64,000 bases of DNA from Leidyana gryllorum EB-2025a (Eukaryota; Apicomplexa). The notes under the pieces were generated by a model. The model did not search any database. It was not told the origin of the DNA and worked only from the letters and a program-made list of their open reading frames with translations. Each line of letters starts with the position of its first letter. The first letter of the stretch is position 1. The position numbers and the translations under genes were made by a program. Location: NCBI GenBank assembly GCA_048772705.1, contig JBLWGC010000230.1, positions 868,001 to 932,000 on the forward strand, in the 5' to 3' direction. Positions 19,401 through 28,560 of this stretch are shown piece after piece.

Positions 19401-20541
19401 ATGATCAATTGGTTTGTTACATCCGGCAGGCGGGGGGAACATGGTTGATGATCAATGGTCCAGCCGTCTGCGAGGTATCCGAGCTCGAAGTCAGACAATT
19501 CTGTGTCCCTTGGAAGTATCCATGCGCACTGTTTTATGCGCAAACCTCCAAGATATGGTCTTCCCTCGGTCGGATGCCCCCACCACCGCCCCCTCTCCCC
19601 TCCACTGTCCACCTCTTCGCAGATGAGTCTGTCTCACAACTCCCATATGCCATGCGTCAACACCCAAGATTCCTGCCACTTTCGCCGGACGAAATTGCGC
19701 AGGTACAGGCTGGAGGATTCCTTGTTGCAATGGATGCAGAACACGTGGTCTTGGAACTGCTAAAGAAATCAAAAGCAGATCTGTTCCCCGGACACCCTTG
19801 CTTGGCTCTCGGCCGGTGAGCACTGATGCACGGAGAAGTACACACTTGATTATCAGAATGTCGTTGGTTCGAGCATACGGGGGACGTAATGACGGTCAGC
19901 CTTTTCTGGACCACTATGCACTTTTCAGAGACGAACCTTTCGACTACTGCACAGAGTAACTACACACGTGTGTGCTGCCTCATGCCATCGCCTTTGCCAG
20001 GTACTCGGGACTGTATCCTGGTGATCTGGACCTATCGGGCTCAACTCACTGGCTTGCGACTCAGAAACACATCTATCAAGTGATGCGATTTCTGGTGGAA
20101 AATCGATGTCGATTTATTGGGCACGATCTGTTTAACGATTTCCGGGTACTGGGGCTAATTGTACCTGCATCACAGATCATCGACACGGTGGAGATATTCC
20201 GAAAGTCGTTGAATTCACGTTTCTTGTCTCTCCGATTTGTGTGCTACCACGTGTTGCATCGCGAAGTGCAGCGTTACACACATGACTCAATTGAGGATGC
20301 GAGAGCTGCGCTGGCACTATATCGGTGAGGCACAAATCACTTCTGAGCACCTAAAGTGATCTTCCCCAGATACTATCTGCAATATGTGAATGAGCATTCG
20401 CAAGCTGATTTCCAGAACCAAGAAGTGGAACGACTGTACAATATTGGGTACCAGACGAACTTCAAGGTGCATATGCTTCCAAGTCCGTCGTCTGCTACTC
20501 CAACTGATCAGATGTTCGGCCATCCACCAGCCCCTTGTTAG
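16437..20541 (+). CDS. PAN2: PAN2 poly(A)-specific deadenylase catalytic subunit, lacking the usual WD40 domain
   Basis: Catalytic subunit of the PAN2-PAN3 deadenylase that trims mRNA poly(A) tails. Exon 1 opens MRPSPPNSAG with a Pro/Gln-rich linker, then RYIHPSITDAALYALRCPK. The following exon has ALCWICELSFVFRALD, typical of the inactive ubiquitin-hydrolase-like domain. The exonuclease is complete: MDAEHV (D and E), GHDLFNDFRVLG (D) and THDSIEDA (H and D) give a DEDDh site. YSGLYPGDLD and IDTVEIFRKS match PAN2. Animal and fungal PAN2 begin with a seven-blade WD40 domain; here only 24 bp separate the start from UBLCP1, so no WD40 is encoded upstream. Exons between 17577 and 18600 are not fully resolved. 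Confidence 0.9.
17841..17899 (+). repeat. PAN2 intron sharing a 14-nt string with the MRS2 intron repeat
   Basis: This 59-nt intron contains AAAATGCGCCTCGC, also present in the MRS2 intron near 283, with CTGTC just after it as in the third MRS2 copy. Chance cannot be excluded. Confidence 0.35.
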
Positions 20542-20646
20542 TTAGAACAACACAACAGAAAATATACCAAAAGGAGATCTTGTTGTCTTCAAGAAGAATA
20601 AAAATGGCTCGGCAATCAAAGAATCGGCAAACAGGGAAAAATCAAA

Positions 20647-22005
20647 TCAAATCATTCCTGCGCCACCCATCATGGGAGGCTGTTGGGATTGCTGGGGTTG
20701 TTGAGCGGGCTGCTGAGGCATGGGAGGAGCCGGTTGGGGAAGAGGAGGCGGCTGAGCACTCTCAGTGGTTTCCTCCACATCTTCAGACGTCTCTTCCTGG
20801 CCAGCCTCCTCGGTCTCGGCTTCTTCCTCAGCTTCCTCAGTCTCCCCAGCCTCTTGTTCTTCGGTTTCTCCAGCTTCTTTTTCTTCAGTTTCGTCGCTAC
20901 CTTCTTCGGCGGCCTCGGTCTCGCCGGCTTCTTCCTCTCCTGCTTCTTCGGTCTCACCAGCTTCGGCAGCTTCCTCAGTCTCTTCGGCTTCCGTCTCATT
21001 GTCTTCGCCAGTTTCCTCAGTTTCTTCACCTTCGCCCTCTTCTCCAGCGGCTTCGGTTTCTTCGCCCTCAGCCTCAGTCTCTGAGCCCTCTTCCTCCTCG
21101 GCCTCAGTGGACTCTACTTCCTCCTCGCCTGCTTCCTCCTCATCGGAGCTGCTGCACGGACTCTCATCCGAGTCCGAGTCCTCGTCCTCATCACCAGGAA
21201 CGGGAGGTCGGGGGGTGGGTAGACCGCCGGACTTCTTACCACCGATGAGGTCGGCGGCGGCACCTGGGACGACGGGACCAGCCTGAGCAGCGGCAGCTGC
21301 TTCGGGGGTCATCTCCGGCACCGCGAAACCATCCGGATAGATCATGGCGTTCGAGAAACGGGAGGGATAGGGGGCGAGCGGGTTGACAAAGGGATAGGTA
21401 GGGGCAGCAACGGGTGACGCAGCAAAGTTGGCGACGGGAGTATAGGCAGGACTAGCATAGCTGGACTTGCTGGTGGTATAACCTTGATTGTACAATTGAG
21501 GAGCATAATAAGACGGTTGAGCAAATTGTTGTCCCTGTGTGGTAGGGTACATCTGTTGACCTTTCGTGGTGGGATACATCTGGGCAGCGCGGGAGAAAAT
21601 GGAGTCCTTGCTGGGAACTGAGGGGAAGCTGAAAGAGGGCAATTGAGACGCAGTGGGGAATGCAGCGCCCTTCTTTGAGCTTGCGACCGGGGTAGGCTGC
21701 GGGATAGCAGCCATGGAGCCCTTCTTTGAGCTGACCACCGGCGTGAACTGCGGGATAGCGGAGCCCTTCTTTGAGCTTGCCACCGGGGTGTATTGCGGAA
21801 CAGCCGCTCCAACACCTTGCTTCGAGCTGACTGGAGTCGGGACCGGGGTACCCTTCTTGGACAGCGTGGTGCTTGGCGCATATTGGCTGGGCTGAACAAC
21901 TCCGCTCTTGGTAGGCAAAACAGGGGTGAAACTCGGTTGGTAGCTGGACTTGGACAACTGGGCAGACGCCAGAGAGACGAGTCCGACAGCAAGGAGAGAC
22001 CTCAT
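20647..22005 (-). CDS. Secreted repeat protein with acidic Glu/Thr domain
   Basis: 452 residues, one exon. A signal peptide (MRSLLAVGLVSLASA) is followed by about five degenerate repeats around TPVxSSKKG, each ending in KKG, then two copies of MYPTTxGQQ and a Tyr/Pro/Ala region. Residues about 275-415 are almost only Glu, Thr, Ala and Gly, with many ETEEAGE-like units. The C-terminus is Pro/Gln-rich and ends MMGGAGMI. KKG repeats could be cross-linking or processing sites and the acidic block could bind calcium; both are inference. No folded domain is apparent. Confidence 0.75.
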   Translation of the reverse strand: MRSLLAVGLVSLASAQLSKSSYQPSFTPVLPTKSGVVQPSQYAPSTTLSKKGTPVPTPVSSKQGVGAAVPQYTPVASSKKGSAIPQFTPVVSSKKGSMAAIPQPTPVASSKKGAAFPTASQLPSFSFPSVPSKDSIFSRAAQMYPTTKGQQMYPTTQGQQFAQPSYYAPQLYNQGYTTSKSSYASPAYTPVANFAASPVAAPTYPFVNPLAPYPSRFSNAMIYPDGFAVPEMTPEAAAAAQAGPVVPGAAADLIGGKKSGGLPTPRPPVPGDEDEDSDSDESPCSSSDEEEAGEEEVESTEAEEEEGSETEAEGEETEAAGEEGEGEETEETGEDNETEAEETEEAAEAGETEEAGEEEAGETEAAEEGSDETEEKEAGETEEQEAGETEEAEEEAETEEAGQEETSEDVEETTESAQPPPLPQPAPPMPQQPAQQPQQSQQPPMMGGAGMI

Positions 22006-22350
22006 TTCCAGAAATATACGGTAAACAGCAAAGCGACGTTAAAGGGGTGCAGGGTGCAATCTTGTTGCGTGCGAATACAGCCTCAAGATCCAAAATTGCA
22101 GCACTGGTCAGTGTTAACGGGGAACTCACCTTCCAAACGTTGCCGAAACCACAGCTTGCCTCAGCAAGCTTCCCTTCCTCTTCTTGAAGTAAGTTCCTTG
22201 ACGGAGTGTGTTACTCTTTGTGACCTCTCTTCTCTCTTCACACCCCGCTGTCGTCGCATTGAGTATTAGCATTCAGACACTTTTACAAAGCGCTTGAACG
22301 CTTGTCATTAGTGAGACCAATTTTCGATCTCCAAAGAGGCGTCTCTGGCG
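22006..22350. other. Spacer between the acidic secreted protein and the cyclin gene
   Basis: 345 bp between the start of the secreted protein and the stop of the cyclin, both minus strand. Open frames crossing it are shadows. It presumably holds the cyclin 3' UTR and the promoter of the secreted protein. Confidence 0.45.
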
Positions 22351-23612
22351 TCAATGACGAGTGGTAGTAGGTTGAGGACTGGCGAAGACCTCAATCATGT
22401 TACTGTAATGGTGAAATGTACTTTGATCCACATGCAACTCGTAGTCCACCATGTGTAAAAAGAGTCTCTCAATACGATTGAGCTCTTCAACCGACATCCC
22501 CCCAACGTCAGCGTAGTACTGATTGGAGTAATAAGTGTCATCGTAAAACTTCGCAGCGGTCACAAGCGCCGCAAACAGTATGCTGCAACACACCATGTCG
22601 GTGATTGATCAAATTCACACAGGAGAGCATCGCAAGGACAAACGGACTACACAAATGTCGGGAATAGCAATTCGCAAAGCACTGGTGCTACCAAGACCTT
22701 TGAGCAGTCATCGCACGTGAAGGTGACGCAATCATCAACAGGCAGGTGATCGAAATGTCAGCGCAAGATGCGCACAATAACGCTCGCCCACAGTTTCACT
22801 AGTTGCGCATGGCAAAAGTGATGCACTGGGAGCACTTCGGACCCTGCACACGCACATTCGCCGCACAAATTGTTGTTGCACATTGCAAGATTTGCTCTGC
22901 GGCTGGCACATATGCAAGGAAGATGCAGTTTGCGGGCACAATTGCACTGTAGATGCACTTTGCGCACAATATTGTGCTTGGGGCACACAAGACCTCTTGC
23001 TTGTGCGGCGTTGTCGTATGCACGAGAGAAGCTAGTTTTGAGGGTTTCAATGCAAGTATGGCCCCATATTGTCACGATTGGAGTGCCAGAGTGAATAGCA
23101 GTCGGCATGGAGTGAGGCTGCTTAGTGAGAGCTTACTTGCGAACATTGAAGGGGGACACCTCGAGTCCTTCTTGCCTTCTCAGTAGCCGGTCGACGTAAA
23201 CTAAGGCCAAGACGAAGCACTCATCAGAGCACCACATCTGTCGGTGGTATCGGAGTAGACAGCTTGACAAGTATGTGTCAAGCGGTTGTTTGGAGTCGAG
23301 TTCTGCCCAAGCGGTCGGGCACGTATTGGAAGCGCGGTGGGGAGTGAGCAGATGGTTATAGAGGTTAGAGAGTTTGGTTATCAAATCCGTCATGTGCCAG
23401 TCATCGCTGGGTGGTGCAACAGCTGTGTCGGGGTTGCCTCTTGTGAGGTGTTTCCGTCTCTGGGGTTCACATATGCTACGATTGATTCGGGCGCGGGGGG
23501 GCAGTGGTTTGAGCCTGCAGTTTGCGCGAGGCCTGGAGGTTGGTCGTGTTTGCCCGCGAATGATGTCGGTGTTGATCAGACACCCAGCGTTGACTAGTTG
23601 AGTAGCATTCAT
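22351..23612 (-). CDS. Cyclin of the P/U (PHO80-like) class
   Basis: Two exons form a cyclin box. Exon 1 ends LDTYLSSCLLRYHRQM, VLALVYVDRLLRRQEGLEVSPFNVR; exon 2 begins ILFAALVTAAKFYDD and continues YYADVGGMSVEELNRIERLF. Joining at 23137/22582 gives the same spacing as other P/U cyclins, which bind a Pho85-like CDK. The intron is 554 nt, ten times the local norm, and contains a TGC-rich array. The start is uncertain: MNATQ at 23612 sits two bases after an AG, while an internal MTDLITKLSN at about 23395 would give a typical short cyclin. Confidence 0.88.
22800..23060. repeat. TGC/GCA-rich array inside the long cyclin intron
   Basis: About 260 nt dense in GTGCA, TTGCA, TGCGC and GCACAAT words, including GCACAATTGCAC near 22938 and GCGCACAATATTGTGC near 22965, an inverted repeat. 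Vocabulary is the same as in the SRSF1 intron (9985-10155). Confidence 0.6.
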
Positions 23613-23731
23613 GTCTGATAATATCACTTTTGTCCAGAAAGAGGGACAGCGATTGATTTTCGGGGGGGGTCTCTATTGGACTACAAACTCCAGATATTGG
23701 GTACGACAGTCTCTGATATATGGGCGAACGT

Positions 23732-24496
23732 CTATGCTGAGGCGGGAGTGCGATGTGCCGGAGGCTTACCTATGACTTTTCGGCACCGTCCATGATATGC
23801 CGGATAGGTGTCGGCAGCCCACTGGAGCAAGTCGAGGGCCTGTTGTTGGGAAGAAAGACAGGGATTTGGGGCCCTAAGATTATTGGGGTGACTCACATCC
23901 ATTTGCATGATGACTGTACAACAAAGGGACATGGCAGTGCATTCGGCTGCCCGATTACCACCAAATATGCGGGGGAGATCTTCACATAACAAAGAGTGTA
24001 TTTTGCCCGTGCAGGCACCAATCCTTTCAGCCACATCATCGCTATCGCTCGCCAGAGTTTCTGTCGACGAACAAGTCCCTCCCCCAGCCATCGCTTCCTT
24101 CTTTAGTTCATGCAAACTTCTCAGAAGTGTTCGACACTCCTCTCTCATTTCCACTTGCTGTGCTGTCACTCGGGGAGAAGTACGCGGGCCACCAGGCGCC
24201 CGATCCAGCCGGTCTCGGCCCGCCTCAATCAGTCGCCGTAGAGGCAATCCCGCACTGAGATCCGAATGTGAGTTCCGCAACGCAGCTTCATCCTCCGACA
24301 CGAGACTGACGTCATCCTCCGCTTCCTCTTCACCAGACGCCTCGTCTTCTACATGACTCGACAACAGAGTCTCACCCAACCCCTCAACGCTCTTATCTCG
24401 CACCGGAGACGAGAAAAAGAACATCCATAATGCCCACACTCCCAATAGCAGGGTGATTACCCACGTTGCTATCAGTCGAATCAAGTGTGCAAGCAT
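23732..24496 (-). CDS. Single-pass membrane protein with acidic stretch, unknown
   Basis: About 230 residues. It starts MLAHLIRLIATWVITLLLG, a signal anchor, followed by an acidic stretch (EASGEEEAEDD), an Arg-rich region and a helical C-terminal half with cysteines (GACTGKIHSLLCEDL). A 57-nt GT-AG intron near 23901-23845 is in frame, so the ORF is open either way. A final donor after RKVI would give a stop a few bases later. The start is 30 bp from the first GT43 gene on the opposite strand, so the two may share a promoter. Function unknown; a Golgi or ER location alongside the GT43 enzymes is a guess. Confidence 0.6.
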   Translation of the reverse strand: MLAHLIRLIATWVITLLLGVWALWMFFFSSPVRDKSVEGLGETLLSSHVEDEASGEEEAEDDVSLVSEDEAALRNSHSDLSAGLPLRRLIEAGRDRLDRAPGGPRTSPRVTAQQVEMREECRTLLRSLHELKKEAMAGGGTCSSTETLASDSDDVAERIGACTGKIHSLLCEDLPRIFGGNRAAECTAMSLCCTVIMQMDVSHPNNLRAPNPCLSSQQQALDLLQWAADTYPAYHGRCRKVIGKPPAHRTPASA

Positions 24497-24526
24497 CTAA
24501 AATTGGTCGCACCTTGGTGCAGCACG

Positions 24527-25570
24527 ATGCAAGACAAAGAACCCATCAGCTTTTTCATTACATTGATATGTCTAATCGCAGCTCTCTTCTTTACCTTTGG
24601 ATTCCTCTATCATCTGCCCCCTGAAAGAGCCGTTGTCACCATCTCTGAAACCCTTGCCAGTGTGGCACCCATTTACGTTATCACCCCCACGTACTTCCGT
24701 GCAGCACAAGTGCCTCACCTCGTGCGCCAATTTTGGGCTCTGGCCGGTCCTCATGGCGCAAACATCACTTGGATCCTCGTACAGGACGCCTCGAAAGTTG
24801 ATCCAATGATAGAGCGCGAACTTTCAAAACTCCTCGACACTCTCTATCCTCCAGATCAAGAAGAGCAAACCCCTTCTGCGCGCATGCTCAATGTCCATTA
24901 TATCAGCCTCAACCGACCCCCAGTCACCAGCAAGAGATGTCGGGGGCTATTACCGCGCAACGCGGGTTTCCAACGGGTCTTCAAGTTGGCTGAAGAAGCT
25001 GACAACTGGGATGGCTGGCTTTACTTCCTAGACGATGACAACACCATCGACCCACGTTTGTGGGACGAAATACGTAAGGTTCAGCGGGTAGGCTTATGGC
25101 CAGTTGGGAATATGGGAGGTAGAGGAGTGAGCACCCCGCTGTTGAATGAGAAAGGGCACATTGTTGGAATGTTCGACGGATACATGAAAAGGAGGTTCCC
25201 TGTGGACACCGCTGGGCTTGGGTTCAAGTTGGATTTTCTGCGCACGCGTGCGCTAGACCAAAATGCCACCCCGGAGACGTACTGGCCGTGGGGGGAATGT
25301 CGGGCGGGCCTGCAGGAGTCTATCTTGATGGCCAAGACGGGTTTGGGGTGGAATGAGATAGAACCGTTGGCCAATCAGTGCACCGAGATTTTGGTTTGGC
25401 ACACACAGACAAAGGACATAGAGTTGGATTTGCCCTTGGAAGAGATTGCACAGACCGCGATGGCCCATTCGAACTTTGCGGCTTTCGCCAACCTACTTGA
25501 AAGGGAGGTGGTTCATCAGGAGCGGCAAAAGGCAACAAAAGTTGGGGCAAAAACTGCCAAGGCTACATGA
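24527..25570 (+). CDS. GT43 glycosyltransferase, beta-1,3-glucuronyltransferase-like (copy 1)
   Basis: Type II Golgi membrane enzyme, 347 residues, no intron. A short tail and signal anchor (FFITLICLIAALFFTFGF) lead to the GT43 fold: PIYVITPTYFRA, WILVQDAS, CRGLLPRNAGF, the metal-binding triad in YFLDDDNT (residue about 168), GLWPVGNMGG, then QESILMAK and EPLANQCTEILVWHTQT. GlcAT-I, which finishes the glycosaminoglycan linker, has the same order. Family alternatives are plant xylan-type GT43s, so the donor sugar is not certain. After VWHT this copy has Gln where GlcAT-I has Arg. The stop TGA overlaps the next copy's ATG (ATGA). Confidence 0.93.
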   Translation: MQDKEPISFFITLICLIAALFFTFGFLYHLPPERAVVTISETLASVAPIYVITPTYFRAAQVPHLVRQFWALAGPHGANITWILVQDASKVDPMIERELSKLLDTLYPPDQEEQTPSARMLNVHYISLNRPPVTSKRCRGLLPRNAGFQRVFKLAEEADNWDGWLYFLDDDNTIDPRLWDEIRKVQRVGLWPVGNMGGRGVSTPLLNEKGHIVGMFDGYMKRRFPVDTAGLGFKLDFLRTRALDQNATPETYWPWGECRAGLQESILMAKTGLGWNEIEPLANQCTEILVWHTQTKDIELDLPLEEIAQTAMAHSNFAAFANLLEREVVHQERQKATKVGAKTAKAT

Positions 25571-26760
25571 TCCGAGACCCTGTCATCTGCATTGGTCTTT
25601 TCACATTATTGGCGTGTCTCGGTATCTACCTGACTCACCGTAGTGAAATAGGCGCTTGGGTGGAGCCAAGATATCTTCAAGATTTGCAACCCAGCATTCG
25701 AGGTACACCATATAGCACGAGTGACAACGAGCCTCTTGAGCGAAGAGATGGTCCGGTTTACGTAGTGACGCCTGTCACCAAGAACGTGAGCACAATCCCC
25801 CATTTGACGAGACTGATGTGGACGCTGGGGACCGTTGGAGATGTGCACTGGATAATTATTGAGGACGACATCAATGTCAGTGACCGTCTGCGCAGTGTAT
25901 TGCAGCAGGAGTTGGATCGTCTCTGTTCTCATCGAGCTTATCCAAACTGTACCCTAGTGATCGATTACATGGCTCATGCAGACAAGGCGTCGAGGATGAA
26001 AAGGGTGTGTCGAGGCCGATTGCCACGGAATGCTGGTATCCGGCGTACTATCCAATTAGCTCAAGAAGCGGATACTGGCGGTTGGCTTTACTTTCTTGAT
26101 GACGATAACACGTTCTCTCCGCTCCTGTTTGACGAGATTAGGAAAATTAAGAAAGTTGGTGTATGGCCTGTTGGGAACATGGGATCGACATTGATATCTT
26201 CACCCCTGCTGGATGTAAATGGCAAGGTGACAGCGTTCTACGACGGTTACGCTGGTCGGAAGTATCAAATGGATATGGCCGGCTTCGGCTTTAATATTAA
26301 TTTCATGTTTGAGAAGGCAGCCTCAGCGGGCGTGCCGACAGCCGAGTACTGGACTTGGGACAAATGTCACGTGGGCAAGCAGGAGTCCGATCTCGTGTCT
26401 AAAGGCGTAGATAAGCTCGCTGATCTGGAGCCCTTGGCATCAAATTGCACAGAGATCTACGTCTGGCACACTCAAACAGCCAAAGTCCCTCCGATCAAAA
26501 CTTGGAAGTTCAAGGCTCTTGTCAACAAAGCATCGCAGTACATCAATGGCCCCCAAATATTGCAATTGTTCGAAACTTATGGAGCCGCCGTGCCTGAAGT
26601 TCCCGACAGTATACTCCCGATCATCCTGAAACAATCAACTCCAACTCCAACTTCCACCACCACTACCACCACTACCACTACCACTACAACGAGCCGAGAG
26701 AGTACGAGGGCTGCTGCAGACGCGGATGACGAGAGCATTTCTGGTGCTATTGCGGATTGA
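25567..26760 (+). CDS. GT43 glycosyltransferase (copy 2) with Thr-rich tail
   Basis: 397 residues, no intron. Signal anchor near residues 6-21 (ICIGLFTLLACLGIYL), then PVYVVTPVTKN, WIIIEDDIN, CRGRLPRNAGIRR, YFLDDDNTFSP (residue about 178), GVWPVGNMGSTLISSPLL, DMAGFGFNINFM, KQESDLVSKG and YVWHTQT. Copies 2 and 3 are the closest pair, sharing GSTLISSPLLD and YQMDMAG. The C-terminus carries about twelve consecutive Thr and ends SISGAIAD. Its ATG lies inside the previous stop, so translation needs either reinitiation or its own processed mRNA. Confidence 0.93.
   Translation: MIRDPVICIGLFTLLACLGIYLTHRSEIGAWVEPRYLQDLQPSIRGTPYSTSDNEPLERRDGPVYVVTPVTKNVSTIPHLTRLMWTLGTVGDVHWIIIEDDINVSDRLRSVLQQELDRLCSHRAYPNCTLVIDYMAHADKASRMKRVCRGRLPRNAGIRRTIQLAQEADTGGWLYFLDDDNTFSPLLFDEIRKIKKVGVWPVGNMGSTLISSPLLDVNGKVTAFYDGYAGRKYQMDMAGFGFNINFMFEKAASAGVPTAEYWTWDKCHVGKQESDLVSKGVDKLADLEPLASNCTEIYVWHTQTAKVPPIKTWKFKALVNKASQYINGPQILQLFETYGAAVPEVPDSILPIILKQSTPTPTSTTTTTTTTTTTTSRESTRAAADADDESISGAIAD
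26655..26700 (+). repeat. Thr-codon microsatellite within GT43 copy 2
   Basis: A run of ACC/ACT/ACA codons encoding a Thr tract of about 12 residues. Imperfect triplets keep it in frame. Confidence 0.8.
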
Positions 26761-27259
26761 AGGTCAGGTGCCAAGATTTGTGGCGCCACCAGACTCTTTT
26801 CGGGTATGGAATTTGTTCCGGTCGCTGGTGGAGTGAGGAAGCGGGCGAACTCACTCCCTCAACTCAACTCGCTCGAGTCAGGCGAATGGATCTCATACCG
26901 ATAGAATGCAAATGTATCTTTACTCTCTTCTTCTCCTCTCCTCTCTGTCTCACTTCTTTCCTCTTTGACTCTGTGTATCTCACGGTCCCTGTCTCTGTTC
27001 CCATGTTGTTTAAGTCATTGATAGTTAGCGTTACTGTGCTGACAAAATCGATGCAGAATAGGCGAAGCGTGAGTTGGTAATGACGTGTGTTATGACGGTA
27101 GGTTCTGGCTGTCCAGCAGCCTCACATCAGCAGCAATTGACCTTCCAAGCGGCACTGCGACCGAAATAATCTACGCAGTCTATATTGGGATCTCAGTTTT
27201 GTCTCTCGGATACACTTTACTGAATCGTCCTCGGCGCGCCGCCCCCCCCGCAAACGTCG
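26761..27259. other. Spacer between GT43 copies 2 and 3 with a possible small membrane ORF
   Basis: An open frame around 27130-27260 encodes a helix (IIYAVYIGISVLSLGYTLL) followed by RPRRAAPPANVDVE and runs into GT43 copy 3 in another frame. A GTGAGT donor at about 27068 and an acceptor near 27129 could make a small gene, but I could not find a phase-correct ATG exon. Confidence 0.35.
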
Positions 27260-28402
27260 ATGTCGAGGCGACTCTTTTTACTGTGCGCTGCCGTGTTGAG
27301 CTTTTGCGTCACTGCACTCTTCTTATATTCCAGCGATGGGGGTCATCAGCGGTACTCACCGTCGCCAAACATGAGTCAATCAGTGGACATGAAGGTTTCA
27401 CAGGAGGGGCCAACAATGGATGCGCGGGCAATCGAGAGACCGCTCCTGGTCGATGATCACGGGCCCCCGGTATATGTCATAACCCCAGTGAAGAAGGACG
27501 TTCGCACTATTCCACACATTTTGAGGCAGATGTGGATGATGAAAGCCGCAGGGAGTGTACATTGGATCATCGTGCAAGATGATCTCAAGGTAGACGAAGG
27601 ATTCCGAGACACAATCAATGAGGAGCTGCGTTATGTATGTTCTCCTTTGGGCGTGGAGGCTTGTAGTCTGGTGGTCGACATCATAAGTCCCCCCACGATT
27701 CCGGGAAAGGAAGATCAATCAACCTGTCGGGGGCGAGTGCCCCGCAATGAAGGCATTCGGCGTGCTCTCAAGTGGGCTGTGAATGCGCGAACCGCTGATA
27801 ATTCGACCGATGGCACCCATCATCGACCTTCGGGATGGCTATATTTCCTCGATGACGACAATACCGTGTCGCCACGATTGTTCGCAGAGATCCGGCGCAT
27901 CAAACGAGTCGGCGTGTGGCCGGTCGGTAGTATGGGGAGCACTTTGATCTCTTCACCCCTCCTCGACCACGAAGGGAAAGTTGCAAGTTTTTACGACATA
28001 TTCACTGAAAGGGAGTATCAGATGGATATGGCCGGATACGCCTTCAATATTGATTTAATGTTGGCCAGAGCCCTCGAAGCCGGACTCGATCCCGGCGATT
28101 ATTGGGTGTGGCACAGCTGCCATCAGGGCCAAATGGAATCCGAGCTCATTGCCAAAGCTGTCGATGGTTTAGATCAGCTGGAGCCATTGGCCTCCAATTG
28201 TTCCAAATTGTTAGTTTGGCACACTCAGACCTCCAAAGTGGCTAGCGTATTGGCCGCCAAACACCAGTGGCTGGCCAATCAATCATCTAATTATAGCAAC
28301 GTCCAGAGTCTGCTCAACATGTTTGACCTCTATGGGCCTCGTTTTTTGACCAACAACCGCCTTCGAAGACGCAAAGGGGGGCGTAAAAAATCTACCAGGT
28401 AG
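27260..28402 (+). CDS. GT43 glycosyltransferase (copy 3)
   Basis: 380 residues, no intron. Signal anchor LFLLCAAVLSFCVTALFLY, then PVYVITPVKKD, WIIVQDDLK, CRGRVPRNEGIRR, YFLDDDNTVSP (residue about 199), GVWPVGSMGSTLISSPLL, DMAGYAFNIDLM, QMESELIAKA and LVWHTQTSK. The stem between anchor and catalytic domain is longer than in copy 2 and the C-terminus is Arg/Lys-rich. An Asn of PRNAG is followed by Glu here (PRNEG). Confidence 0.93.
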   Translation: MSRRLFLLCAAVLSFCVTALFLYSSDGGHQRYSPSPNMSQSVDMKVSQEGPTMDARAIERPLLVDDHGPPVYVITPVKKDVRTIPHILRQMWMMKAAGSVHWIIVQDDLKVDEGFRDTINEELRYVCSPLGVEACSLVVDIISPPTIPGKEDQSTCRGRVPRNEGIRRALKWAVNARTADNSTDGTHHRPSGWLYFLDDDNTVSPRLFAEIRRIKRVGVWPVGSMGSTLISSPLLDHEGKVASFYDIFTEREYQMDMAGYAFNIDLMLARALEAGLDPGDYWVWHSCHQGQMESELIAKAVDGLDQLEPLASNCSKLLVWHTQTSKVASVLAAKHQWLANQSSNYSNVQSLLNMFDLYGPRFLTNNRLRRRKGGRKKSTR

Positions 28403-28560
28403 CCTCTCACATGTGCAAAAGTAGAGTATCATTGTGTGTTCGACCATTCGACCCTATCCAAACGACTAAAAGAAACGGAGCAATACATACCCCCCCTTCA
28501 CCTTCCAAGGTACTTTGAGACTGAGTACGAGACTTCAAAAAAACTTATTACCAGTCCAGG

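Noticed and set aside
20670-21029. Minus-strand Lys/Pro/Arg-rich frame and plus-strand Ser- or Phe-rich frames around 20683-21286
   Set aside because: These are out-of-frame readings of the GAG/GAA-rich acidic domain of the secreted protein.
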